This document shows, piece by piece, positions 1 to 8,382 of a stretch of DNA of 64,000 bases; position 1 is the first letter of the stretch; every line of letters starts with the position of its first letter. Below the pieces are notes generated by a model, which was not told where the DNA came from, made no database searches, and saw nothing but the letters and a program-made list of their open reading frames with translations. The stretch comes from Polynucleobacter sp. MWH-CaK5 (lineage in GTDB: Bacteria > Pseudomonadota > Gammaproteobacteria > Burkholderiales > Burkholderiaceae): NCBI RefSeq assembly GCF_018687615.1, contig NZ_CP061299.1:1039433-1103432 (forward strand), read 5' to 3'. The position numbers and the translations under genes are program-made.

Positions 1-2243
1 TTGTGACTGGGGATGCTTATGTGGATCATCCAAGTTTTGGTATGGCCATTATTGGTCGCTTGCTTGAAGCACAAGGCTTTCGTGTCGGCATCATTTCTCA
101 GCCGGACTGGCAATCAGCCGATCCGTTCAAGGCCTTAGGTCAACCCAATTTGTTTTATGGCGTAGCCGCTGGCAACATGGACTCCATGATCAATCGTTAC
201 ACGGCTGATCGCAAAGTTCGTAGTGATGATGCATACACAGCTGGTGGCATGGGTGGTAAGAGACCTGATCGTTGTTCATTGGTTTATGCCCAACGTTGTC
301 GTGAAGCCTATGCTGATACCCCTATAGTTATGGGGGGTATTGAAGCCTCCCTACGCCGAATTGCACACTACGACTACTGGCAAGACAAGGTACGTCGTTC
401 TATTTTGATTGATGCAAAAGCGGATATCTTGCTTTATGGCAATGCTGAAAGAGCTGTGGTTGAAATTGCTCATCGCTTGGCCAAAGGTGAAAAGATCGCC
501 GACATCAATGACATTCGTGGCACGGCGTTTGTTAGACGTCACCCTGCTCCAGGTTTCACAGAAATTGATTCAAGCACGGTTGATATCCCTGGCGTAATAG
601 ATGCTCCTATCAATCCATACCTCACTCCTGATGAGCAGGCCAAAGAACAAGGCACGAGTTGCAAAAAGACCGATGGCACACTTGAAAAAGAACCAGCCGT
701 TCAAGCCATCACCGTTGTACCAACTGCCAGAAAACGTTTAGAACGTGACACAACCGTGATTCGTCTTCCAAGCTATGAAGCCGTGAAGCGTGATCCAGTG
801 CTTTATGCACACGCCAGTCGCGTTCTACATTTAGAAACAAATCCAGGTAATGCCCGTGCATTGGTGCAGCAACATGGTGAAGGCGCTTCTGTCAGAGATG
901 TTTGGTTGAACGCTCCTGCTGTGCCACTGACCACCGAAGAGATGGATTCAGTATTTGATCTACCTTATGCCAGAGCACCCCACCCATCGTATGGCGATGC
1001 CAAGATTCCAGCGTGGGACATGATTCGTTTCTCCGTGAACATCATGCGCGGCTGTTTTGGTGGTTGTACTTTCTGCTCTATCACTGAGCACGAAGGTCGA
1101 ATCATTCAAAATCGTTCATCTAACTCAATCATCAAAGAGATTGAAGATATTCGCGATAAGGTCCCAGGCTTCACAGGCATCATTTCTGACTTGGGCGGCC
1201 CAACTGCCAACATGTACCGCATCGCTTGTAAATCGAAAGAGATTGAGGCGCACTGCCGTAAACCATCGTGTGTTTATCCAGATATCTGTCCGAACCTCAA
1301 CACTGATCACACACCGCTGATTCAGTTGTACCGCCGCGCCAGAGCTTTGCCTGGCATTAAAAAGATTTTGATTGGTTCAGGTGTTCGTTATGACCTCGCG
1401 GTTAAAGCACCGGCATACATCAAAGAGCTTGTGGCTCATCACGTGGGTGGCTATTTAAAGATTGCCCCTGAGCACACCGAGCAAGGTCCTTTATCGAAAA
1501 TGATGAAACCTGGCATGGGCGCTTACGATAAGTTCAAAGAGTTGTTTGATAAATACTCTAAAGAAGCAGGCAAAGAACAGTATTTGATTCCTTACTTCAT
1601 TGCAGCCCACCCAGGCACAAGCGATGAAGACATGATGCATTTGGCAATTTGGTTGAAGAAGAATGGTTTTAGAGCTGATCAAGTTCAAACTTTCTACCCT
1701 TCTCCAATGGCAACAGCTACTGCCATGTATCACACCAATAAAAATCCATTGCGCAAAGTCACGCGTGACAGTGAAACAGTGGACATTGTCAGAGGCGAAA
1801 AGCGTCGTCGTTTACACAAAGCATTCTTGCGTTATCACGATGCCAATAATTGGCCTTTGCTAAGAGAAGCTTTGAAAAAAATGGGTCGCGCTGATTTGAT
1901 TGGTAATGGCAAGCATCATTTGATACCAAACTATCAACCGACCACGGATGGCAGCTACCAAAGTCCGCGTCGCAAGAACTCTTCAATGGGTCTGGCTGGC
2001 GGTAAGCCGTTTGGCAAACCTGCGGCCACAGCCGTTGTTCACAATCCAAGAGATTTCTCTGTTCCTCAAAAACCTGGTCGCGGCAAGATCATGACCCAAC
2101 ACACTGGTTTACCGCCACGTGCGACGGGTGTTAAGACTGGTGCCAAAACCACAGGCAGCGTTTCTGGTCGCCCAGGCTCAGCCAGAGGCTTAAGCACTGG
2201 CTCAAAGCCTGGTGTAAGAGCGTCAATCAATAAAAAGAAGTAA
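1..2243 (+). CDS. YgiQ family radical SAM protein (5' end cut by window)
   Basis: This is a large radical SAM protein of the YgiQ (UPF0313) family. Its substrate is not established. The reading frame is open to the left edge, and the GTG at position 3 is an internal valine of the family's N-terminal block (VTGDAYVDHPSFG), so the true start lies upstream. The [4Fe-4S] ligand motif CFGGCTFC has cysteines near residues 351, 355 and 358 of the visible part. The last 90 or so residues form a Lys/Arg/Gly/Ser/Pro-rich, probably disordered basic tail. The gene is convergent with the DUF167 gene, with about 22 bases between them. Confidence 0.9.
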   Translation, partial: VTGDAYVDHPSFGMAIIGRLLEAQGFRVGIISQPDWQSADPFKALGQPNLFYGVAAGNMDSMINRYTADRKVRSDDAYTAGGMGGKRPDRCSLVYAQRCREAYADTPIVMGGIEASLRRIAHYDYWQDKVRRSILIDAKADILLYGNAERAVVEIAHRLAKGEKIADINDIRGTAFVRRHPAPGFTEIDSSTVDIPGVIDAPINPYLTPDEQAKEQGTSCKKTDGTLEKEPAVQAITVVPTARKRLERDTTVIRLPSYEAVKRDPVLYAHASRVLHLETNPGNARALVQQHGEGASVRDVWLNAPAVPLTTEEMDSVFDLPYARAPHPSYGDAKIPAWDMIRFSVNIMRGCFGGCTFCSITEHEGRIIQNRSSNSIIKEIEDIRDKVPGFTGIISDLGGPTANMYRIACKSKEIEAHCRKPSCVYPDICPNLNTDHTPLIQLYRRARALPGIKKILIGSGVRYDLAVKAPAYIKELVAHHVGGYLKIAPEHTEQGPLSKMMKPGMGAYDKFKELFDKYSKEAGKEQYLIPYFIAAHPGTSDEDMMHLAIWLKKNGFRADQVQTFYPSPMATATAMYHTNKNPLRKVTRDSETVDIVRGEKRRRLHKAFLRYHDANNWPLLREALKKMGRADLIGNGKHHLIPNYQPTTDGSYQSPRRKNSSMGLAGGKPFGKPAATAVVHNPRDFSVPQKPGRGKIMTQHTGLPPRATGVKTGAKTTGSVSGRPGSARGLSTGSKPGVRASINKKK

Positions 2244-2265
2244 TCACACCACAAAGATTGCTTGA

Positions 2266-2577
2266 TTAGACCAGTAGGATGGTCTTTAACTGATCGGCCG
2301 TGAGTCCTTGAACTCTGACTCGCTTGAGTCGACTTAAGTCACCAGCCAACAATTCAATATTGGTTCGACGAATCTCCAACTTTTTGGACAACCACTGAAT
2401 CAACGCCTCATTGGCCTTCCCTTCAACGGGTGGGGCTGCCAATCTTAGTTTGAGTCTTCCATCATGCTCACCCTGAACCTCGGTTTTTTTAGCACCTGGC
2501 TGGCAATGCAAAGCAATGATGAAGCTATCGGCAGAATCGCTATCGATACTTATCCATGCAGGTAATGAATTGTTCAT
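2266..2577 (-). CDS. DUF167 family protein (YggU-like)
   Basis: This is a small cytoplasmic protein of the DUF167/YggU family, function unknown. The family signature is the central stretch QPGAKKTEVQGEHDGRLKLR followed by APPVEGKANEALI. I chose the ATG at 2577 (MNNSLPAW), giving 103 residues. The frame can be opened six codons further to a TTG at 2595, but that start is weaker and nothing conserved is gained. The gene is divergent from the amidase gene, with 45 bases between the two start codons, so promoters of both must lie in or near that gap. Confidence 0.85.
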   Translation of the reverse strand: MNNSLPAWISIDSDSADSFIIALHCQPGAKKTEVQGEHDGRLKLRLAAPPVEGKANEALIQWLSKKLEIRRTNIELLAGDLSRLKRVRVQGLTADQLKTILLV

Positions 2578-2622
2578 ACGATGATTGAAGCACAAATGAT
2601 TGTTCAGAGGTAAGATTTAGCC

Positions 2623-3912
2623 ATGAAAAAAGCATACCAACTTTCAGCCACTGAAGCTGCCAAAAAAATTCAGGCTAATCAATTAAGTTCTGAAGAACTA
2701 CTTCGCTCTTGTATCGAAAGAATCGAAGACAAAGAATCTTCTACTCAAGCGTGGGTAGAAACGAATTTTAAAGCGGCTCTAGATAGAGCCCGTTATCTGG
2801 ATCGTTCTGCCAATCAAGGTTTACTTCATGGCCTGCCATTTGGTGCCAAAGACTTATTTGACACCCATGACTTTCCAACGCGTTATGGCTCCCCTATTTA
2901 CGAGAACAATCGTCCCAACAGTGATGCTGTGCACATTTCATTGATGCGACAAGCGGGTGGCATTTTGTTAGGCAAAACTGTTACCACTGAATTTGCTACT
3001 TTTAAGGGTGGCAAAACCAAAAATCCTCACAATCCTGAATACACCCCTGGTGGCTCATCCAGTGGCTCTGCTGCTGCCGTAGCCGATGAGATGATTCCGT
3101 TGGCCACAGGCAGTCAAACAGCTGCATCAGTGATCAGACCGGCTGCTTTTTGTGGCGTGGTTGGATACAAGCCCACTTATGGAAAAATCAGCTTGGGAGG
3201 CGCTAAAAGCTTGTCTCCTTCTTTAGACACTTTGGGTAGCTTTAGTCGAACGGTTGAAGATGCCGCTTTATGTGTGGCTGCGATGTCTGGTGATACTGAA
3301 TTAGCCAAAATCGATAAGCTCAGAAAAAAACCTCGCATTGGCACTTGTCTGACCTACGATGGTCATTTGGCCTCTGCTGATACGGTTGCCGCCATCGCCC
3401 ATGCAGCTCTTTTGGCCGAAGATCTATTCAAAGTCTCAGTCCCTGAGATCAAGCTGCCAACAATCTTTAAAAAGATGTCAGATCTGCAAGGCAGAATCAT
3501 GTGGTCAGAGAGTGCTCGCAGTTTTTCTTTTGAGCAAACCAATCATGCAGAAGAGTTGAGCCAACAGTTGCGTGGCCTGATCAAACAAGGTGCTGCTATT
3601 TCTTATGAGCAATACAACGCAGACTTAATAGTGGCGGAACAAGCGCGCACGTCCATTGATCAATTATTGAGCAATGAGATTGATGTGATCATTGCACCAA
3701 GTGCGATTGGCGAAGCACCTCATGGTCACACTTCAACAGGAGACCCCATCTTCTGTCGAGTTTGGACCTTGATGGGTTTACCGTGCATCACGCTGCCATT
3801 ATTCAAAGGACCCAATGGGATGCCAGTAGGTGTTCAATTGGTGGCTCGAAGAGGCAGAGATCGTCTCTTGTTATCAGTCGCTGATGCTCTACTAAAAGCC
3901 CATCAAGCTTAA
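2623..3912 (+). CDS. Amidase signature family protein
   Basis: This is an amidase-signature enzyme that hydrolyses a carbon-nitrogen amide bond; its substrate cannot be told from sequence. The Ser-cisSer-Lys triad is visible: Lys near residue 76 (GAKDLFD), the Gly/Ser loop GGSSSGSAAA around 143-152, and the presumed nucleophile Ser near 169 in TGSQTAASVIRPAAFCG. Its 429 residues are normal for the family. AGAGG lies about 12 bases before the ATG, a long spacing. It has no GatB or GatC partner nearby, so a role as GatA in tRNA amidation is unlikely. Confidence 0.88.
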   Translation: MKKAYQLSATEAAKKIQANQLSSEELLRSCIERIEDKESSTQAWVETNFKAALDRARYLDRSANQGLLHGLPFGAKDLFDTHDFPTRYGSPIYENNRPNSDAVHISLMRQAGGILLGKTVTTEFATFKGGKTKNPHNPEYTPGGSSSGSAAAVADEMIPLATGSQTAASVIRPAAFCGVVGYKPTYGKISLGGAKSLSPSLDTLGSFSRTVEDAALCVAAMSGDTELAKIDKLRKKPRIGTCLTYDGHLASADTVAAIAHAALLAEDLFKVSVPEIKLPTIFKKMSDLQGRIMWSESARSFSFEQTNHAEELSQQLRGLIKQGAAISYEQYNADLIVAEQARTSIDQLLSNEIDVIIAPSAIGEAPHGHTSTGDPIFCRVWTLMGLPCITLPLFKGPNGMPVGVQLVARRGRDRLLLSVADALLKAHQA

Positions 3913-3935
3913 ATATTGATGCTTGATGCTTAATC

Positions 3936-4661
3936 CTAGATATAACTCTTTAAGAGTGGGATGAGCAAAGCGCCCAAGATGCCGTGCAGACCCATGGCTA
4001 AACTGGCATAAGTGCCAGCTTCTGGATGAACGGCAAAGGCTCTTGATGTGCCAATGCCGTGAGCTGCCACACCAATAGCAAAACCACGTTGCCACCACTG
4101 CTTCATCCCCAAGAGGTTCAGAATATGACTGCCCAGAATGGCGCCAATGATGCCAGTGATCACTGCAAACACAGCGGTCAGCGTTGGTGATACTCCTAAG
4201 CGCTCAGCCACACCCATGGCAATCGGTGCAGTCACTGATTTAGGATAGAAGGCACCGATGATGGCACTATCAGCCCCTAAGAATGTCGCCACACCAACAG
4301 CACTGACAATCGATACAACACCACCACACAGTAAAGCAATCAATAATGGGAACACACGAGACTTGAGCGCTGCCACACCTCGGTAAATTGGAATGGCGAG
4401 TGAGACAGTTGCGGTACCCAATAAGAAGTGCACAAACTGAGCGCCCTCAAAATACTTCTGATACGGCATATCTACCAAATACAAAGCCAGAGCCACCAAG
4501 ATAACGGCAATTGCTACGGGATTGGCCAAAGGATTGCGATCAGTCTTTTGATAAAAGAAGCTGCCGACTTGATAAGCAGTCAAGGTCAGGATCAAAGCAA
4601 ATAAGGGGCTACCAGAAAGGTAGACCCAAATTTCTGCGATCTGAAGGTCATTGGGATTCAT
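3936..4661 (-). CDS. LrgB/CidB family membrane protein
   Basis: This multi-pass membrane protein is of the LrgB (CidB) family. In other bacteria these proteins work with a CidA/LrgA partner in murein hydrolase control or in export of small metabolites such as pyruvate and glycolate. The conserved region with FYPKSVTAPIAMGVAERLG and AHGIGTSRAFAVHPEAG is intact. I chose the ATG at 4661 (MNPNDLQ), because AAGGA stands about seven bases upstream. The frame opens 11 codons further. The gene overlaps the end of the cidA-like gene by 14 bases, so the two are probably translated together. Confidence 0.88.
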   Translation of the reverse strand: MNPNDLQIAEIWVYLSGSPLFALILTLTAYQVGSFFYQKTDRNPLANPVAIAVILVALALYLVDMPYQKYFEGAQFVHFLLGTATVSLAIPIYRGVAALKSRVFPLLIALLCGGVVSIVSAVGVATFLGADSAIIGAFYPKSVTAPIAMGVAERLGVSPTLTAVFAVITGIIGAILGSHILNLLGMKQWWQRGFAIGVAAHGIGTSRAFAVHPEAGTYASLAMGLHGILGALLIPLLKSYI

Positions 4662-5001
4662 GAGAATCCTTTTTTGAAATGAAACGCAGGACAACCGCAG
4701 TCACCACAATGGTTGCCACCACACTCACCAACAGAGCAGAAATCACAGCAAACGCGTTGGCTTTAAGCTGAGGTAAAAATAAAATCACACCCACAGCGGC
4801 TGGAATAAATAAAACGCCCAAATGCTGACTGAATGCATCTGAGACCAATGCCAAAGATGGATTAACGTGTCCTTTGATGATCAAGAAAATCAACAAAAAG
4901 ACCAAGCCTAAAACAGGGCCAGGAATGATGGGCAAGAAGAAATGTGAGATCAGCTCTCCCAAGCCTTGCCACAATAGTATTTGGACTAATCCAGGAATCA
5001 T
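4648..5001 (-). CDS. CidA/LrgA family holin-like protein
   Basis: This is a 117-residue membrane protein with four hydrophobic segments, of the CidA/LrgA family. Characteristic residues are in LISHFFLPIIPGPVLGLVFL near the N-terminus. The family is described as holin-like and is the usual first gene of a two-gene operon with LrgB, as here. The gene lies nine bases downstream of the gamma-carbonic anhydrase gene on the same strand, so all three may be one transcript. The exact physiological role in this organism is an inference. Confidence 0.85.
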   Translation of the reverse strand: MIPGLVQILLWQGLGELISHFFLPIIPGPVLGLVFLLIFLIIKGHVNPSLALVSDAFSQHLGVLFIPAAVGVILFLPQLKANAFAVISALLVSVVATIVVTAVVLRFISKKDSHESQ

Positions 5002-5010
5002 CGTGATGAC

Positions 5011-5544
5011 TTAGGATTTACTTGGAAGCTCAACAAGATGGGCTTTGAATAAGTTCTTTTTAGCCACGTAGTTTTCTGCACTCGCTTTAAGACCGGCAAT
5101 AGCTTCAGGCGTGAGTTCGCGAACCACTTTGGCAGGCGAGCCTAAGATCAAAGAGTTGTCTGGAAATACTTTGCCTTCAGTGACCACTGAGCCAGCACCA
5201 ACCAAACAGTTCTTGCCAATCACAGCGCGATTAAGCACTACCGCTTGAATACCAATCAAAGAATTTTCACCAATTGTGCAGCCGTGCAACATTGCTTGAT
5301 GGCCCACTGTCACATTTTCAGCCAAAGTCAAAGGGCAGCCCATGTCCGTATGCATCACTGTCCCTTCTTGGACATTGCTGCCCTTGCCAACTGTGATGGG
5401 TTCATTGTCACCACGAATCACCACTCCAGGCCAGACACTCACATCTTCATTCAAAATCACATCACCAATCAATGTGGCTTCTTTGGCAACAAACGCTGAC
5501 TCATGAATTTGCGGAGCTTTGTCTTTGTATTGGTAGATGGTCAT
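5011..5544 (-). CDS. Gamma-carbonic anhydrase family protein
   Basis: This is a left-handed beta-helix hexapeptide protein of the gamma-carbonic anhydrase class (YrdA/PaaY type), 177 residues. The presumed metal ligands are His65 (VMHTD), His82 and His87 (GHQAMLHGC). Arg44 and Asp46 of the RGDNEPI motif, important in the family, are also present. Members bind zinc or iron as trimers, and not all have carbonic anhydrase activity, so the enzymatic role is uncertain. The 100 bases upstream are very AT-rich and probably hold the promoter. Confidence 0.88.
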   Translation of the reverse strand: MTIYQYKDKAPQIHESAFVAKEATLIGDVILNEDVSVWPGVVIRGDNEPITVGKGSNVQEGTVMHTDMGCPLTLAENVTVGHQAMLHGCTIGENSLIGIQAVVLNRAVIGKNCLVGAGSVVTEGKVFPDNSLILGSPAKVVRELTPEAIAGLKASAENYVAKKNLFKAHLVELPSKS

Positions 5545-5644
5545 GATGTCTTCTTTCTTTTTTGTCTTTATCTTTGTATTGATATTTTTATTTGTTGTTT
5601 ATTTATTGTTAATTTTTTATTTCATTTGAATCTGGAAGTATGGA

Positions 5645-6091
5645 TCAATTGTGCGGCTTCCAGCGGATCGAGTAAGAGGCAATCAGCACCTCAATCAAAA
5701 GAGATATCAGAGCCAAAATGAATGAGCCGATACCAGCCACAAATGTATAGAGAACAAATGCTGACACCATTATTCTTCCACTGCTTGTTTCGGCGAAAAA
5801 TAATTCCAAGATAGTTAGACCAATCATGATGGCGCACAAGACCAAAAAGATCATTGAGACATTGATGAAACGTCCACGCGTGGCAATGTTCTTTAATTCT
5901 TGATTGTAAGAATCTTTAATTGATTGCTTAAGATGCTCATCCATGAGCTCCTTATGAAGCACTCGAGATCGGTCAATCACGCGAGCCAAGCGATGGGTCA
6001 AGGCACCAATCATGCCTGCCACTGCAGTTAATAAGAAAACAGGCGCTACAGCCAATTGAATGCTGTCGCTAAGGGTGCTGGGATTCATCAT
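5645..6091 (-). CDS. DUF2721 domain-containing membrane protein
   Basis: This is a 148-residue membrane protein of the DUF2721 family, with no known function. Hydrophobic segments lie near residues 12-32, 78-98 and 108-135. The family pattern is seen in AVAPVFLLTAVAGMIGALTHRLARVIDRSR, a membrane segment followed by a basic cytoplasmic loop (only the pattern is meant here; the conserved part is GMIGALTHRLARVIDR). It begins MMNPS, so the start could be either methionine. It is separated from the upstream dehydrogenase gene by a strong terminator-like palindrome and so probably has its own promoter. Confidence 0.82.
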   Translation of the reverse strand: MMNPSTLSDSIQLAVAPVFLLTAVAGMIGALTHRLARVIDRSRVLHKELMDEHLKQSIKDSYNQELKNIATRGRFINVSMIFLVLCAIMIGLTILELFFAETSSGRIMVSAFVLYTFVAGIGSFILALISLLIEVLIASYSIRWKPHN

Positions 6092-6135
6092 ATAAGTGAA
6101 TATACCGCAGGTCAGGCAATCTCACCAAATAGAGA

Positions 6136-6165
6136 GAAAATAAGCGACCTAGGTCGCTTATTTTC
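6136..6165 (-). terminator. Perfect 30-bp palindromic terminator after the hydroxy-acid dehydrogenase
   Basis: The arms GAAAATAAGCGACCT and AGGTCGCTTATTTTC are exact reverse complements with no spacer, so RNA of either strand can form a GC-centred hairpin flanked by A and U tracts. On the minus strand it follows the dehydrogenase stop codon by about 28 bases. It could in principle stop transcription in both directions. Confidence 0.75.
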
Positions 6166-6192
6166 AGTGAATATCAGCAAAGAACAGGCTAT

Positions 6193-7338
6193 TTAGAAAG
6201 TGCCTGGGTACAAGATATCTTTGGTGACGTTTTGAATATCTCTGTGTCCCGTGAAGGCCATGGTGATATCCAATTCTTTATGAATGATTTCAAGACACTT
6301 GGTCACGCCAGCCTCACCCATGGCACCAAGACCATACAAGAAAGGACGACCAATCAAAGTGCCTTTAGCGCCTAATGCCCAAGCCTTCAAAACATCTTGG
6401 CCTGAACGAATGCCGCCGTCCATCCACACTTCAATGTCTTTACCAACCGCATCAACGATGCCAGGCAAGGCCTGAATACTTGATACTGCGCCATCTAACT
6501 GACGACCGCCATGGTTAGAAACAATCAGAGCATCGGCACCAGAGTTAGCAGCCAAACGAGCATCGCCCTCGTCCAAAATACCCTTGATAATGAGCTTGCC
6601 ACCCCAACGCTTTTTGATCCATTCAACATCACCCCAATTCAAGCCCGGATCGAACTGCTCAGCAGTCCAAGACGATAAAGATGACATATTGCCGACACCC
6701 GTGGCGTGACCAACGATGTTTCTGAAGGTTCTGCGCTGCGTGCCCATCATGCCCATGCACCAACGAGGCTTGGTCATCATGTTGATGATGTTTGCAATGG
6801 TTAGTTTCGGTGGCGCAGACAAACCATTTTTTAGGTCTTTGTGACGCTGACCCAAGATTTGCAAATCAAGTGTTAAAACTAAAGCAGAACAATTGGCTGC
6901 TTTGGCACGATCAATCAAGCGCTCGATGAAGCCACGGTCTTTCATGACATAAAGCTGGAACCAAAAAGGCTTGGTGGTGTGTTCAGCCACATCTTCAATC
7001 GAGCAAATGCTCATGGTGGACAAACAGAATGGCACGCCAAACTTTTCAGCAGCTTTAGCAGCCAAGATCTCACCATCAGCGTGCTGCATACCAGTTAAGC
7101 CAGTTGGAGCCAATGCCACCGGCATAGCAACTTCTTGACCAATCATTTTTGTTTTGGTCGTTCTGTTTTCCATGTTCACAGCTACTTTTTGGCGCAGCTT
7201 GATCTTTTGAAAGTCAGATTCATTTGAGCGATAAGTAGACTCAGTCCAAGAACCAGAATCTGCATAGTCATAGAACATCTTAGGTGTTCTTTTTTTATGC
7301 AAAATGCGCAAATCTTCAATATTGGTAATAACTGGCAC
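6193..7338 (-). CDS. FMN-dependent alpha-hydroxy-acid dehydrogenase (LldD-like)
   Basis: This flavoprotein belongs to the FMN-dependent alpha-hydroxy-acid oxidase family, which includes L-lactate dehydrogenase LldD, glycolate oxidase and mandelate dehydrogenase. The catalytic base His and FMN-binding Arg are in LIVSNHGGRQLDGA, and the N-terminal YDYADSGSWTESTYRSN block is typical. The substrate is probably L-lactate or a related acid. I chose the GTG at 7338 (381 residues) because GAGGAG lies six bases before it. The ATG at 7344 would sit directly against that Shine-Dalgarno sequence. No lldP permease or LldR regulator is adjacent. Confidence 0.87.
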   Translation of the reverse strand: MPVITNIEDLRILHKKRTPKMFYDYADSGSWTESTYRSNESDFQKIKLRQKVAVNMENRTTKTKMIGQEVAMPVALAPTGLTGMQHADGEILAAKAAEKFGVPFCLSTMSICSIEDVAEHTTKPFWFQLYVMKDRGFIERLIDRAKAANCSALVLTLDLQILGQRHKDLKNGLSAPPKLTIANIINMMTKPRWCMGMMGTQRRTFRNIVGHATGVGNMSSLSSWTAEQFDPGLNWGDVEWIKKRWGGKLIIKGILDEGDARLAANSGADALIVSNHGGRQLDGAVSSIQALPGIVDAVGKDIEVWMDGGIRSGQDVLKAWALGAKGTLIGRPFLYGLGAMGEAGVTKCLEIIHKELDITMAFTGHRDIQNVTKDILYPGTF

Positions 7339-7423
7339 TATCATCTCCTCAGGGATTCAGTATTTACAGCCAGTTAGGCTGTAATATTTCGCTTTTCACC
7401 ATTATAGGTACTCTTTACTCAGC

Positions 7424-8158
7424 ATGGCAAAACCTCTTTCTTTAGAAAAAATCCTCTTTAGCCAAGGGTTTGGGACCCGTCGCTACTGTAGCGACCTGGT
7501 TTACGCTGAACTGGTCAAGGTCAATGGTGTATTGGCGGAGGACCCTGATGAAAGAATCCCAACCGAGAATCTTCAGCTTGAGGTGGATGGGGAGTCATGG
7601 GAGTTTCATGAAAAAGCCTATGTGGCATTTCATAAGCCAGTCGGCTATGAATGCTCCCATAAAACCAGCCATCATCCAAGTATTTACGGCCTACTGCCCC
7701 AGCCTTTGGTTGAAAGAGGTATTCAATGTGTGGGACGCCTAGACCATGACACCACTGGCTTGATCTTGATGTCAGATGATGGTCAGTTCATTCACCGCAT
7801 GACCACACCCAAAAAGAACATTGGCAAGGTGTATCAAATCACAGCAGCGGATGATTTAACTGAAGGACAAATTCAACATCTCTTAAAAGGAGTTGTTTTA
7901 GATGATGATCCAAAACCATGCTTTGCCAAAGCCTGTGTGCAGCGCTCAAGCAGAGTTCTAGAAATGACGATCGTTGAAGGACGCTATCACCAAGTCAAAC
8001 GCATGATGGCAGCCGTGGGCAATCATGTCGCTCAATTACATCGATTATCAATTGGTGAATACACCCTACCCCAAGACCTTCCCGAAGGCGAATGGCGCTG
8101 GCTTTACCCTGAAGACCTGAAACAGCTATCCACTAGCCTCGCCGAAGATAAAACTTGA
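7424..8158 (+). CDS. rsuA: 16S rRNA pseudouridine synthase, RsuA family
   Basis: This enzyme probably converts U516 of 16S rRNA to pseudouridine. An N-terminal S4-like RNA-binding domain (LEKILFSQGFGTRRYCSDLV, residues 6-25) is followed by the synthase domain with the catalytic Asp in GRLDHDTTGLIL near residue 105. The motif EGRYHQVKRMMAAVGNHV near 185 is typical for RsuA/RluB/RluE/RluF. The 244-residue length and single S4 domain fit RsuA best, although assignment among the paralogues is not certain. It is divergent from the dehydrogenase gene. Confidence 0.87.
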   Translation: MAKPLSLEKILFSQGFGTRRYCSDLVYAELVKVNGVLAEDPDERIPTENLQLEVDGESWEFHEKAYVAFHKPVGYECSHKTSHHPSIYGLLPQPLVERGIQCVGRLDHDTTGLILMSDDGQFIHRMTTPKKNIGKVYQITAADDLTEGQIQHLLKGVVLDDDPKPCFAKACVQRSSRVLEMTIVEGRYHQVKRMMAAVGNHVAQLHRLSIGEYTLPQDLPEGEWRWLYPEDLKQLSTSLAEDKT

Positions 8159-8165
8159 AAGTTTC

Positions 8166-8179
8166 TTGAGTTACATCAA
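8166..8179 (+). promoter_or_regulatory. Candidate FNR/ANR-type box upstream of the DUF3149 gene
   Basis: TTGAGTTACATCAA matches the FNR consensus TTGAT-N4-ATCAA at nine of ten fixed positions. It lies about 75 bases before the small DUF3149 gene. A weak -10-like TAAAGT at 8202-8207 would place the box near -41.5, the usual activator position. A single near-match can occur by chance, and no fnr gene is in the window. Confidence 0.3.
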
Positions 8180-8253
8180 AGAGAACATTCAAGATTAGCT
8201 CTAAAGTAAAACTTATAGATGTGACTAATTAAGTTTTATATAAGGGGTTAAGA

Positions 8254-8382
8254 ATGTTGGGCGAACTATTTGGGTCTTTTGCAGGACAGTTAAGTTTATT
8301 GATCATCTTAGCGATGATTGTCACCGGCATTGTGATGGTGAGGGTTGTCCTAAAAAAGATGGACGAAACCTCACCAAAATAA
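8254..8382 (+). CDS. Small DUF3149-like membrane protein (42 aa)
   Basis: This short gene encodes 42 residues, MLGELFGSFAG then one hydrophobic segment (residues 13-33) and a basic tail ending KKMDETSPK. The layout MxGELFG, a single membrane helix and a KKM near the C-terminus is that of DUF3149, a family of very small inner-membrane proteins of unknown function in beta- and gammaproteobacteria. AAGGGG stands six bases before the ATG, a good ribosome binding site. Its TAA stop directly abuts the stop codon of the convergent isochorismatase gene, with no base between them. Confidence 0.75.
   Translation: MLGELFGSFAGQLSLLIILAMIVTGIVMVRVVLKKMDETSPK

Noticed and set aside
3917..3932. Short direct repeat GATGCTTGATGCTTA between the amidase and lrgB-like genes
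   Set aside because: Two copies of seven bases are expected by chance; no function is suggested.
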